NCBI GenBank assembly: GCA_048013815.1
Contig: CM106586.1
Span: forward strand, 21,142,001 to 21,206,000
DNA: 64,000 nt
Source of the DNA: Setoptus koraiensis
Lineage: Eukaryota > Arthropoda
Reading direction: 5' to 3'
This document shows positions 24,565-37,494 of this stretch, piece by piece. Within the stretch, counting starts at the first letter, position 1, and each line of letters opens with the position of its first letter. The position numbers and the translations under genes were made by a program. Below the pieces are notes generated by a model. That model did not search any database. It had not been told where the DNA came from and worked only from the letters and a program-made list of their open reading frames with translations.

Positions 24565-26821
24565 ATGATTTTTGTATTTTTTTTTTTTTTTGCAATTTGT
24601 ACCTTTTTTCCAAACACAATTTCTATGGCCTGTCCGCAGCCAGGTCAGCGAAAGCCGCTTGACACACACACACACACACATATGACACATGAGACATATC
24701 TCCTCATGTGTGCAAATGTGTGCCAAAAGTTAGTTGAGGCAATTGAAAAACGGCTCGATATCCATAAATTGAATAAATTGAACGAGCGTTTATCAGTTGA
24801 AGAATGGCAAAATTTGATTATGTCATCAAGTGTCGCCGGCGACCGCGCCGAAATACCTGTGTGCATGTCTCGACAAACCTGTCTTTGTTTTAATGATGAC
24901 GAATGTCGTCACCCGGGCAACATTTGACTGCTGGTAGCAATTGAAGCCGCCACGATGACAACTTGTTGTTGAGCCCGACAAGCAAACTTCAACCTGCCTG
25001 AAACTAGCTCTCGCTGCCACATTCCAGCAATGTGTATTTTCGCCCTGCAGATAAACTGAAATAATTAACTGCCAGCTAAAATAATTAGCCAGCTATCGCT
25101 ATCGGCTCGTCATTTCGGGGGGGGCAGCGTCGTCGCCTTAGTTGTGTTTTATCTTGTTCTCGAGTGTGAGTAAATATGTTTATGATGTAACGTGAGAGGA
25201 TTAGTCCAAGTTCAACGAAAGTTTAATGAACCTCTTGACAAGATGAATAATGTTCATCGTGAATTTGTTTATAAGTGTTTTTTACTTTGATTTTGATTTT
25301 ATTTTCATTTTATTTCATTTAGTCGGCGCAGTTGCCCGGTTAGATTGACGCTAATGACGCTTGGGCAACATCGCTCGGGCTCTGGCCAGCTCTGGCGTGC
25401 ATTCAATGCAAAGTTAACAATTTCCACTGGGCGACAAAAGAGCGACAGAATTAATACGACAACAACAACAACAACACTAATACAACGACACGATAATATT
25501 TATTATTGGCTGGCAACTGTTGTACAAACAACAGTGTCGCAAACAAATGAAAACTTGATTGCAAGCCAGACGAGATGACCAGTGGCAATTGGCGGATTAT
25601 GGTCGGGCGTCTGGCTTCTCGGGCAGTCACAATATCGATGCTGTTTTCACCTGTTCGTCTGTTGTGCTGCCACCATTCTCGAACGAGCGCCCAAAACAAT
25701 GATGAAGGGCAAAAGAAAAGCGGGCATAAAGCGAACGGATTAATAACGGCAGCTCGCTGTCTTTTTGTGGATATTGCGTCACGTATGTGCATATATTGTG
25801 AACCAAAATAAACAAATCAGTCATGGCCGTCGACTGGCTTACCACCAGCCACTGGTTTGTGGTGCGTGAATGGGCCACTGTTTGCTTTGTTGTTCAGCGC
25901 TAGCCGGGGGCCTCTCCAATGGCCGGCAAGCGCCGCTCCAATGGCCGACAGGCGCCGCATGCCCAACCGCAGATTAAATCCCTTCTTCTCGCCACACGGC
26001 GGCCACAAGTACAACATCGTGTTTGTTCGAGCGGACGGGCCAATTGATTAATCAACAGCAACGGTGGTCATTTTTGACAATGGCAGCAGTTTGCTAAATT
26101 TGTTAATTTTCAATTGCCAGATTGCAACTTGTCGGGCTGTCTCCCCTGCGAAGTAGCGCCGTCTAGCTGGCCATACGACACCCGAATATCTGCCAAATAT
26201 CGGCCCAATTTATGCCAAATATCGGCTTAATTTATGCCAAATATCGGCCCAATATCGGCCCGGTACCCGCCGTCAGATGTGATATTATTACAGATGTGAC
26301 AGTGACCAAAAAGTGGCTGCCAGAAAGTGGTTGCAGAGAGCTCGGCTAGAGGGCGACACCCGTCGCCGACAAGCGCCAAGTACGAGTGCAAGCTACGACG
26401 ACAAGTTGGCCCAACTGATGCGCACTCGCCCAATTGGTCACCACTGCGCAACTATGCTCGGCGTTGTCGGGGGGCAGGCAGTGGCCAGTTTTGCGAGACG
26501 GTGTGCGTGAGAACAAGTGTTTGGCCCCCTCTCCGGGGGCTGTTGATGCACTCAATTTGTTGTTGTTGGTGCGCTATCAACAACAGCAACAACAACAACA
26601 ACGGCAACAGTTGCTTTAGTGCTTCGTCGAACTCACACCAGTTTACATCGGCTAGCACGTTGCAATAGCTGCTGTCAAAGCCACAGGCAGTGTTACGCAA
26701 GCCCACATGACAAGCCTTTGAGTGGCCAATGGACACTGACAAACAAAACAAATGTTAGCTCGCTAAACACGCCACATGGTGTCAACAATTAGTAACTAAT
26801 CTCTTTATCAGCGCAAGTGAA

Positions 26822-26945
26822 GCAAGCCAAAACAAGGCAAAACAAGGCAAAACGAAACAAAACAAATCAAAACAAATCAAAACGAATCAAAACGAAGCAA
26901 AACAAAGCAAAACAAAGCAAAGCGCGACGAGACGAAACAAAAGAG
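26822..26945. repeat. CAAAAC minisatellite
   Basis: About twelve units of the type CAAAACAAAG/CAAAACGAAT, 10 bases each, purine plus C only. Confidence 0.88.
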
Positions 26946-27784
26946 TTATTGCGACAAGTGACCAATAATAGAGTTTGCATCATCGACAGCTGATTGCAGT
27001 TTGCAGATTGCGGTTGTTGTGCGCCGCTGTGACAACCACAAATTCATTTCATCTGACAAGTGTGACAAGTGTGACAATTGCGACACGAACACGAAGCGCC
27101 ATCGTCGGCCAATTTGAGCAGCATCGTCGGCCAATTAGCGACAGCCGAAACAAGCAACACCGACACACACACACACCAAAACAAACAGCGTACAAACTGA
27201 GAATTGACAACGGAGCAGACAAACGGGCAATTATTGTAATATCAACAACAAGCGAACAGGTGAGTAAAAGTGCCAACAACGCACAGCTCGTTGGTACATT
27301 GTTAATTGGCGTCTTGCGCAATTTATCATGTCGTAGCAGCGCTTAAACGGCGTTTGTTGGTTTAAATTGTTTATTTTTGTTAGTTTGTGTATGTGTGCAA
27401 ATTGAGCAAACAAAACAGGGCATAAAAAGAGAGCGAAAACAAAGGCGAGCGAGACGGGGGAGAGCGGCCCAAACAAAGCTAATGAAGACATTGCGCAATT
27501 GCCATGGCGCGCTCTGATCGATCATGCCGGCCAGCTCTGAGTCAGTTGTCAGTGTTGCGCAACCCGGTCATGCCACAAACAACTCGCTCATCCCCGCTCA
27601 CCTGGCCAGACACTAAATCATAATGGTCCCTTAAATGGGCGCTTGCCGGCGCTTGCGATCGCACCGAGCGACGGCTCGCAGCCGGTGCCAGTGCGACCGG
27701 CCAAACGAGATGAGCTCTATTAGATTGCAGCCGAGCGCAATCTAATAAGCGACCGATCAGCTGGCCGGCGAGAATTCCCTGTTT

Positions 27785-27870
27785 TTGCTGGCCAGAATTC
27801 GCTGGCTGGCCAGCCAGCGAATTTGCTCGCCAGCCAGCGAGAATTTGCTCGCCAGCCAGCGAATTCTGAA
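27785..27870. repeat. Palindrome cluster with GCCAGC core
   Basis: A perfect 28-bp palindrome (27796-27823, AATTCGCTGG... mirrored by complement) is followed by two direct copies of its right half, ending in another inverted copy. Direct and inverted copies of one short motif side by side suggest local copying rather than transposition. Confidence 0.85.
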
Positions 27871-29439
27871 GCGAAAATGGCCGGCCGGCCGGCCAAACTG
27901 ATTATGATTGGTTGTTGGGCCGAATGGCTGCATTGATCGAGGCGGCCATTAGAGCGGCCGTGCGCAGATAATATCTGCACATTTGCATCATATCGAGGCT
28001 CGCCGCTCGACATGATGCAAACATGAGTGTGCTAACTAAACTAAATTGCGGCCGATATATTCGCCCGCGGCTTGCCAGTTGCGCCACTTGGGCTGTTGCA
28101 ACGCCGATAGTTTATTGCCAATATGCAACCAAACTGCACCACAATGCAGCCGGCTGATACAGGTGAGACGCAGCCAGCCAACACATACGTAACAGAGCCA
28201 AATATACGTAACAGAGCTAATACGTAACAGGGCAACAGCATCATCGCTATTTAATCAAACCGTTGCTAATGGAGCAGAGCAACGGCCAGGCGACACATGA
28301 ACGCCGACTCTCGAGCTGTCGAGCTCGCATGCGGCAACAGGTTGAGATTGAATGAGACGTTTGCCAGCATTTGCCAGAGTCGGCCGGCTCGACGCTCGCA
28401 TTTGCGGCGCCGATCGCGAGTGCTCGCCAATCCCGACTCGGCGCCAATCCCGACTCGGCGCGAATCGGACACCCAACAGCAAGTTGAATTGTGCGCTCGA
28501 TCGATCCGGTGGCATCGCGCTGAATTGTTCGCCATTTCGCAGTCACTGTTTGTTTATTTTCATTTCGCAACCAATCAAGCACCGACTAATTAACTGTTGG
28601 CACAAACTGTCTGCTTTTGCCAGCTCCAAGGTGGCGCTCACCTGTTGCCGCTGCGCAACAACGCGTTTGCCGATGCACGACACACGTAATCTGTCGACGT
28701 TATCCGGTCGTCAGATCGTCAGATTTTCAGATTTTCGGATCGTCAGACTGCCGTTTTGTGTCGGTGTTTTGTGCTGGCGAGAAACAAGCACAAGTGAATA
28801 GTACGATGCATGATGACGCAACGGGCAATCGACCAGCAGATCGTATATAAACACAATCAGCTGTTTTGGGTGGTCACTTTCGGATAAATGGCACCTTGAG
28901 CAACATCCGGGCTGCGCAACGCAACGCATACGCAATACGAAATACGAAATACGCAATACGTTGTGAGCATCACGGTCACGGTCACCGTCGTGGCGGTGGC
29001 ATGAGCTATTGGTCTGGCCGGCGGAGTTGGTAGTTAATAAAAGTTTGTATATTAGTTAGTATGATGATTATATAATCGTGTTATTGGTGGCATTGCGCAA
29101 TGGCGTGACTCGCTCTGATTTTGATTGTGCCAATTGTTGCGCAAGCCCGATTGCGATCTGCAAAAGACGCTAATGAGTTTGTGAGCGTCTAATCTAAGAA
29201 GCGAGCAATTGAAAATACGCGCACAAGCGCCCCAAGTGGCCAACTAGAGATCGTATCTCGAGATCTCGATATCTCGTTGCCAAGCAATTTTTTCATCAAG
29301 TGCTACCAGCTATTCATTGGGCAACAACAGGCGCTGCTGACCATTGCTGGCCATACTGCATTATGATGCAACAATGATGCAACTCTAATCATCGTGCTAA
29401 TTGACGATGCACTCAGCTTCTGGTAATTACTGTTGCCTT

Positions 29440-29655
29440 TGTTGTTCGGCTGTTGTTTGGTCGTTGCTGCTGCTGTTTGGTTGTTGCTCGGTCGTTGTTT
29501 GGTCGTTGTTTGGTTGTTGTTTGGTTGTTGTTTGGTTGTTGCTCGGTTGTTGCTGTTGCTCGGTTGTTGCTGTTGCTCGGTTGTTGCTGTTGCTCGGTTG
29601 TTGCTCGGTTGTTGCTGTTGCTCGGTTGTTGCTCGGTTGTTGCTGTTGCTCGGTT
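29440..29655. repeat. GTTGTTGCTCG tract
   Basis: Higher-order repeat of GTTGTTGCTGTTGCTCG and GTTGTTTGGTC units over about 215 bases. It produces open frames in several frames on both strands (Thr/Gln/Asn or Leu/Val/Cys), a sign of repeat rather than coding sequence. Confidence 0.92.
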
Positions 29656-30359
29656 GTGGTCGTGGGCGCCAGCGGCGCGCGCATCTGCCAAGCATCGGTC
29701 GGCCGGCTACGTAATCGGCGGCATGAGGGCGTCGGATTGGGCGACTCTTTGTTTGTCCTATTGCTCTCATAACGTGCGCTGTGATAACGCATGCCAAACA
29801 TATCGCCTGGCATCGTTGGACAAACAACGGATCACGTCTATTGCATCATCGTCTATTGTTGCGATATCGTCGTTGTTTCAAATATCCAACTGACTGATAT
29901 CGTCGACATGACGACGAGCGATTTTGCAGTGATTTTTTCTCGCCAGAGAGCGGTTTTTCTCGGTCATTTTGTTGCTGAAATGAACAAAATGGCTCCCACA
30001 TACCCGCGGCTACCTGTACGCGGGTCGTCCGACGGTGGGGCGTGCCCGTGCAGTGTCCATTATCGCATCAGCTGGTTTCTGGGTGGCTCCCTCGGCCCTC
30101 GTTTATCTGTTGCTTTCATCGCTTATTTCGCCGTGATCGTGTTCATCTTGAGCTCCCGTGCGTATCTGTGCAATTCTGCGCACAGATACACAAGATACAC
30201 AAGATATACGAGTGCTCTCAAATGTATCCAGAGGCAGCCAACACATTATCGGCTGCACTCCAGAATCTAGAGTCGAGATTTTAGAGCGACAGCAGAGGAT
30301 AATCTCAAATTAGCCATTATGATGCCCGGTGCAAACTTGACCGTCGTGGCCACGCTGCG

Positions 30360-30425
30360 CACAGGTGAATCACACAGGCGAGCGGCACAGGTGAATCGCA
30401 CAGGTGAATCACACAGGTGAGCGGC
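30360..30425. repeat. CACAGGTGA repeat cluster
   Basis: Four exact ACAGGTGA copies and one ACAGGCGA variant, spaced 10 to 18 bases. Each exact copy contains the E-box-like hexamer CAGGTG and resembles a 5' splice site. A second cluster lies at about 31798-31850. Confidence 0.8.
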
Positions 30426-33400
30426 GCAGCCGGCACAGTGGGCCGCGGTCGTGCCGGCAGCCGGTGCAGCCATGATTGTTCAATCATGACATTGCACACG
30501 ACGACCTGTTGATTACACTGTATCACACTGTGCAATCAACAATATCTGCCGCCACCATTTCCAGCCAGCCGCCTGTGTTTTGCGCAGCGCCATTAATGGG
30601 GGCTAATCTCGCCCGATTCGCTCGCTCGATCCGCTCGCCCGATTCCCGTCCGGCTGTCTCGTCCGCACTCGACGCGCCCGCCGAATGCGACGGACGAGCC
30701 GCGGAGCGGCCAGTGGCGAGAACTTCTTCTCGCCGGCCGAGCTGCGTGCGATCGTGACTCGCGCCAACTATTAACAGGCTAATTGTTGTTGCTTCTGTTC
30801 TGCGTCCACTTTGGCCACGACTGCGCGCCATCTGCACGGCGCGCAAAACGGCGCCACTGGAGCCGCTGGAGCCACTGGAGCCGCTGGAGCCGCTCGGGCT
30901 GCTCGGGCCGAAAATGGCTCGCACGGCCGCCCGAATCAGCCGCAAAACTATCCCGCTGGAACAGTCCGTCGGTCCAATGGCGCTCGTCAGTCGGCGCTTA
31001 GCTGACTCGAACGGCCAACCAACAAGCGACGCCGGCATGTGTCAGTCGATTATGGCTCGATGTATGATGCAACAGTCAGGCCCTGTTTTGGGCGCCTCGA
31101 CGGCGCCGCCAGCAAGCTAATTAACGGGCGTCATTAATTAATCAATGTTGCCTCAATGATGCAATCCTTTCGCAAATCGCCCGTTTGTGTGTGCTTGTGT
31201 GCGGCCGGCAGCAAACAAAAATAAGTCTCTGGCCGCTTCCGGTTTGACGACTTCGACGGCTCCGGAGGCTGTGGCGCCTCGAACGGCTGCGAGCGACGCC
31301 GCCGAGAGATCGGAGCCGTTCGAGGCGTCACAGCGGCCATCGATGGCTGGCCACTTGCGGGTGTCAGCCAGTTCACGTCAATCCGGCCCGGCCGGCGGGC
31401 AAGCGGAGCCCTTTGGAGCGGACTGGCCAGGGTGCGGCTCGCAGGCTGCCGAGTCACACACACACCTCGAAACTCGATATAATGCTACATATACAATGTC
31501 GATATAATACTACATATACAATGTATCGATATATACATTACAATGGTAATGTGAGATGGGAGTACTCACATGGCAGTAGCCCAGTGGCAACATCGAGTCA
31601 TGGTAACATCGCAATATCACAATATCGTAGCATCGCAACATCGCCAAATCATAACATCGTGGCATCACAATATCGCATTATGAATACATAAACAAATTGG
31701 CGCTGTTAGACACACTCACTTGTGAGTCACTTGTCAGGCGACGTGATTACATCATCGCTATCACATCGGCCGGCCGGCCGGCCTTGGCGCGCCAAGACAG
31801 CACAGGTGAGACAGGTGCCGAGGGGCAGGTGAGAAGCACAGGTGAGTGATAGTCGCCTGACATACTCACGCCGGCATGCAAATTGGCCTGAGTGTGCGTC
31901 AGAATGGGATAGGTGTGCGAGTGTTTGCAAGTGTGTCCGCTAAGTGGCGATTGTGTGTCATGATCGTCCGCTCATGAGCCTCGTGAGAGAGCGATTCCGG
32001 CCCGTCCGGCCGTTGCGGCCATTGCGGCCACTTCGGCCATTGCGGCCACTTCGAGCGCCGGTCAGCGGTCGTTGGGGTTTGGCGAGTGCGAGCGGGCCGG
32101 GCGGCGAGTTTGCAGACAATTTGTCGGCACAGTCAATTTGCTGCAATGTGTCGTCTGGTCGCCAAACTAATGTCAACCGATCGCTGCGCAAGCCCGCAGC
32201 CGACGGCCCGCTCCGCGATTCGCATCGGCCCGAACGCCGCCACAAAGCCCGATGCCGGCCCACCGAAATGTGCGCCAGCGACGCCAAGTGGGCATGACAG
32301 TGACGCAAGCCGGCCTGGCGGCCGGGCTCGAAACGAGGCCGGCGACATTGGCCGATATCGCTGCGGCCGCTATTTGTGTGGATGTGCCGGCCAATTGTCA
32401 ATTGGCGGCCACTTGATATGTTGCGAGTTGCGTCAGCCTAGGGCCAGTGTGCGGCCAATGCGCGGCCAATGTCTCATCGAGTGGCCAGCGGCTCAAATAA
32501 ATGCCATTTCGGTGTGAGAACGGACGCGGTTCTCATCTAACAATTCTCATCAGAATGCGTCTCATCACAGGCCGGTCACAACAGGTTGCGCAAGTTGCGA
32601 TAACTCATAACTCAACCACAGCCGCAAACGTATATTACGCAATAGTGTATATTACGAGATGCCGAGACCGTCCATTAGAGAGACGCCAATTTAGTGCCAA
32701 TATTCACACACAAACACACCCGGCTCGGGCTCTGTGACCACTGGTCAGTGAGTTTGTGTGTCATGATCGAGAATAATAATCATTAATTAGGCGTCGCTTT
32801 CGATGGGCCGGCGCGCCGATTTGCTCTAGATGCGGCCGCGTTCACACACATTCGCTCGTTGCATTTGCGCACCGTGTAGTTGGCCTGTCAACATCGATTG
32901 GCCGCGTCGCCGCGCTACCCGCGCCGCGCCGCCCGCCGCGGCCGCACCGTCAGCCGCACCATCGGCGACAGCCGCGCTAGCGGCAATGGCCGCGACCGGG
33001 CGGCGGTCGCGCAATGTCGGCGGTGGCGCGCAAACGAGCAGCCAGCAAGCTCAAAGTTTACATGTGAATATATGCGAATGTTGCATAACTGCAGGCAAAC
33101 TCATTCGGCCGCTCGGTACGCAAGCGGCAACAAGCGGCGACGAGCGGCAACAAAATAACAAAATTATCAGATCAGTACACAGCGTTGTTGTTGCGCAATA
33201 ATTAGCGCAAGTTGCGTCATCATGTTTGCCCGTGAGCAAACAACAAGTGGCGCCGTTCGCGCAAACCGAATTCGCGCACAGTGAGCTCGCCAACGACAGC
33301 CAGCCAATGATTATCCGGCGACCGGCCATTCAAATTCAAATAAATCAGAATGAGCCGGCCGGATAAATTATAACTAGAGCAAGTTGTTTGTGCATGCATA

Positions 33401-34109
33401 TCGCTGATGATGCGACGACCATGACGAGCACGATGATGGTGCCGCTGATGATGATCCGGTGCTGAATATCTCAATATGCTAAACACTCACCTGAGCAACT
33501 AAACAGCTTTTATCTAATCAGCTGTTGGCCTGGCCAGGTGAGCCGGCGCACAGAGTCATAGGTAACACACCTGTAATGTAACCTAATGTAATGTAACGTT
33601 ACGTAATGTAACGTCATGTAATGGAGCAAACATTTTTGTTCCCATTGGGCTTGTTTGTTGATTGGCAGCAGCACAATTACAAATATAACGAACAAATATT
33701 ACAAACGTCCAGTCTGTCGTCGTTCATCTGTCATGTTGTGTCCGATTCAATCGATAATAAATTCGTAATGAGCGGTAGAGGGCGCCGCCTGTTCCGGCTT
33801 CGGCACCGACAACGCAGTGAGCGCGCTGCATCGAGCGCAAAATCCGCATCGCAGTCGGGCCGGTCATGATGCATTTTGGCCAATAGAGACCGATGATGGC
33901 CAATAGAGTTGTCAAAATGATTAGTGGGTCGGCTCAGCTAGGTGTCGCATGCGTAAACTGGCCGGGCTGTCGTGGAACGGCGCTGCCAGCGCCGACTGTG
34001 GCAGCAGCCAGCGGGATTAGAGGAGACGAGCGAGGGCGAAACGAAAGTCCACAAGCATCCTTGGCCTAATTAAGCTAATTAGCTGGCTTTGGTCGGTGTC
34101 GCCAACTTG

Positions 34110-34205
34110 GCCGGCGACTCGACAAGCCGCCGCCGAGCCACCGAGAAGCCGCCGAGCCACCGAGAAGCCGCCGAGAAGCCGCCGACGAGCCGCCGAGAAG
34201 CCTGT
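34110..34205. repeat. GCCGCCGAGCCACCGAGAA minisatellite
   Basis: Diverged tandem copies built from CCGCCGAGAAG and CCGAGCCA. Pure repeat; open frames through it differ in all frames. Confidence 0.85.
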
Positions 34206-34639
34206 TTGGCGCCGTGAGACCAAACACCTCGGCTCGCCTGAGAACAAGCTGGCCAGCGGCCAAGCGGCGGCCGGGCCGGCCGGGCAGGTGCAGTGTGCGG
34301 TTGGCGAGGGTGCCGTGTCCGCGAGCAACGACAACTTGTTTGGTTGCGCCTGTTGGCTTGTTGGCGCTGCTGATGCGGTGCCCGTCCAACACCCACAGCC
34401 GACAGCCAGCCTGTCGACTATTCGTCAGAAGCCACAATTACAGCGGACGAGCCAAGCGGCCACGCTACCTGTTCTGTTTCGAAGTGTATATATGACGCAA
34501 TGACAGCGCCGGTTGCGAGCATCGACGTCGCTTCGTGGACATCGTTGGCTCCGTGGGCTTCGTGGGCTTCGTTGGCGTCGCCGGGAGCATGACGAACGCG
34601 ACGAGCACGCCGTTTGTGCGACCCCGCGAAACAACCGTC

Positions 34640-34745
34640 CAGCGAACCTTCGAAAGAACCTTCGAAAGAACCGTCGAAGGAACCGTCGAAACAACCGTCG
34701 AAACAACAGTCGAAAGAACCGTCCAGAGAGGCTTCGAAGGATCGT
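34640..34745. repeat. 12-bp minisatellite (TCGAAAGAACC)
   Basis: About nine 12-bp units of TTCGAAAGAACC/GTCGAAACAACC type. Because 12 is a multiple of three, all frames stay open. No supporting gene context is seen. Confidence 0.88.
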
Positions 34746-35284
34746 TCGAGAGATTGCTCGCCTTTTGTGTGTCTGGACACCGTTTTTTGTCGCGATGCTG
34801 CCTCCAACGGCAAATAAAAGAAATTTTTTTCTTTGAGAAAATGCCCGTTCGTGTGTTACTTTCGCTCGCAGTTAGATACGCACAATGTGAACTGAAATGT
34901 TCCAATGCGCAACAACGATCTCGCCCGGCCGAACCGCATCAGGTCGGGCCGGCTGAATCGGCCGGCCCGCACGTCGGGGCGATCCGCAAGTCGACGGAAT
35001 CCGCACGTCGACGTAATCCGCACGTCGACACAATCCATACACCGACGGGTAGATGTCCGATATTCACGACGTCCGATGTTCACGACGTCCGATCGATTCG
35101 CCGCCGGCCCGGCGACCGTCCGCTAATGACTAATGGACAATGCGCCATTGTCCACCGGTGGCCGATACCGGCACTACTGACACTTGTAAGTCGTCCACTA
35201 TCGACGGATGGTGTCAGCTGACAAGCTGTCTCACGCTGTCCGCGGTTCGATCCGTGCCGTAACTTGGCGCCTCGGCCGCTCTCA

Positions 35285-35360
35285 AACTGCGATTTCGATT
35301 TGCGATTTCAATTTGCGATTTCAATTTGCGATCTCAATTCGCGATTTCAATTTGCGATTG
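35285..35360. repeat. 15-bp minisatellite (GCGATTTCAATTT)
   Basis: About five 15-bp units of TTGCGATTTCAAT type with a few substitutions. Confidence 0.9.
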
Positions 35361-36759
35361 TGCAATCAGAACGGATCACAAGTGTCCAATTTGCCGCAAT
35401 TGCAGTCGAATCCAGTGGCGAGTTTCCGCGACGTTCGAAGGCGTTCGACGGCGTTCGACGGCGTTCGACGGCGCTCGACGGCGCGAACAGCGGCCGATCG
35501 GAACCGCTCGAACGAGCTGTCAGTGATGCCGTCGCTCGTTTCGAACGGCACAACAGTTGCCGTCGAGCCGACGGTGCCGAGCGCCCCGAGAAGCGCGATG
35601 ATAAATTGACCGCGGCCGTGCGTCCGCTGCGAGTTGCGCCGGCACCAGCAGCGAGCGCAACATCAATCTCTGTCCGTGCGGCGCAATCGTCTTGATATTC
35701 ACACTTGATCTCATTACTCATCTCATATCCAGATATTCGGTTCATGTTGGGATGCGGCAGCTTATTGAAACGAGCGCCACTGGCCGACAAACGGAACAGA
35801 CCGGCTAAAACCGGCAGCGACACTGACAGACCGACTGAATTTATATATATTTATGGCCAATCGCCATAAATCGACTCTCGGCATCCGCCGGCCAGTTGGT
35901 CAATTTGTGCCAATTTGTGCCAATTTGTGCCGAATTGCGCAATAAGTCAAAACCGGCGAGCAACCTGTGCGACGGGCCGCTCGCTTGTCGCCAATCGACT
36001 CGCATTGTCAATTAATTGAGTGTGTCAATAAATATCCAGTGTGGATATTCATTGAATATCCAGTGAATGGATATTATCAAACATGCGGCCAATGTATTAT
36101 TTATGGCGTGCCAAGTGGAGCACAAATTAATTGACAAAGTGGTGGCTTCTTTCGCGTCATTGATTTCGCCGGCTCCGCCGGCCGATGATCGGGCCTCTTG
36201 GCCGAGCGCTGTGACAGCCATAATGAGTAGCGGCGGCTAGGGCGACTCGCAAGTCTTGCACTCTCGAATCGAGAGTCTCGATCGCGTCGGACACGATCGG
36301 GCGTCGGGCCCGGCACAACTTATGCGGCGGCGGCGGCGGCGGCTAATTGCGGCCAGCGCAAACACGGTACCGCTCGCGGCTTATCCGCGAACTGGCGCCT
36401 CATCGGCGGATTTGCGGCTCTCGGCGCGAATCGGCGCCTGGTCCGCGGATTCGGAGCTCATCCGCGGATTGTCGCGAAACGTTAGCTTGGCGCGTCGGGC
36501 GCCGCGCGGGCATATATCATGGCGCTGAGTGCATTTGTGTGTTAATCTTTGGGCGCTCGCGCCGAGAACCGGGGCCGCCAGTTAAATTGGCCAATCGTTA
36601 GTTACGGTTACGCGTGCTGGCCAGGTGACAAGATTTGCGACAAGACGAGTTCATGTTAGCTGTCACGCGTTGGGGCGACTCATCTTTCTTTTATCCGTCT
36701 GGCGCCCGTTGATTGACTCGCCGATGATCCGGCCGGGCGAGCGTCTGCTGGCGGCAATT

Positions 36760-36798
36760 CTGTTCTGCGGGCCGCCAGAGATCCGGCCCGCAGAACAG
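36760..36798. repeat. Perfect 14-bp inverted repeat, 11-nt loop
   Basis: The arms 36760-36773 and 36785-36798 are exact reverse complements (left arm begins CTGTTCTGCG); one further outer pair extends it to 15. Confidence 0.93.
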
Positions 36799-37447
36799 AT
36801 AAACACAATAAACTCGCGCCAGCGACACGTTTGCCAGTGTCTCGCTGACGAGAGCCGCCGAGAGCCGGGCCTTCGATTTATCACCGGCCCGTGGCGCCAG
36901 TGGTTTTATGGCGCGGCCGGGGCACTGAAACGAAACGACACGACACGCCAGAATCGCGCGGCGCGCGCAATTTGCCCGGACAATCCAATAATTCAGGCGG
37001 CCCGCAACATTCTAAATCGGCCCCATTCTAAATCTATGGCCCCGATCTGTGGCACTCAGTTTGCCATTAGTCAGTTTGCGTGGGGCGCCCGCTGGAAGGA
37101 GGCGAAATTTTACGAGCAATAAACACGCAACAAAGATTTTATTTCGTCTCGCGCGGCCCAGCGTCGGGCTCGATATCTCAACACGGGCGCCGTCACCTGG
37201 GCTCTTGCGGCGCCGATTTGCGGCCCGGTTTCGCTGGGGCCCGCGCGGCGGCCGCTGCCGCGGCCGTCGGGCACGCGCCAGAAACTGCGAGCGGCCCGAA
37301 GCAAGAAAAGAAAGCGAAGCGAAGAACAAGAACACGACGATGCGATTAAGTGGATACAATTCTCTAGTTTGTGTGTGTCGTGTTCTGTTTGCTCGGATAT
37401 TTATCTTATCATGTACATTGTGCTTGTCGGATTGTCGTCGGGCCGGC

Positions 37448-37494
37448 CAAATAAAACGGCGGCGCATTTGCACAGCGCGCCGCCGTTTTATTTG
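37448..37494. repeat. Perfect 18-bp inverted repeat, 11-nt loop
   Basis: The arms 37448-37465 and 37477-37494 are exact reverse complements (left arm begins CAAATAAAACG). Confidence 0.95.

Noticed and set aside
24565-24927. 120-codon plus-strand frame next to foldback copy 2
   Set aside because: It starts in a poly-T run, crosses an AC run, and shows no domain or splice support.
29303-29827. Thr/Gln/Asn-rich minus-strand frame
   Set aside because: Entirely explained by the GTTGCTCG tract; open in several frames at once.
35230-35265. tRNA-like B box (GGTTCGATCC)
   Set aside because: No matching A box or acceptor stem could be folded on either side.
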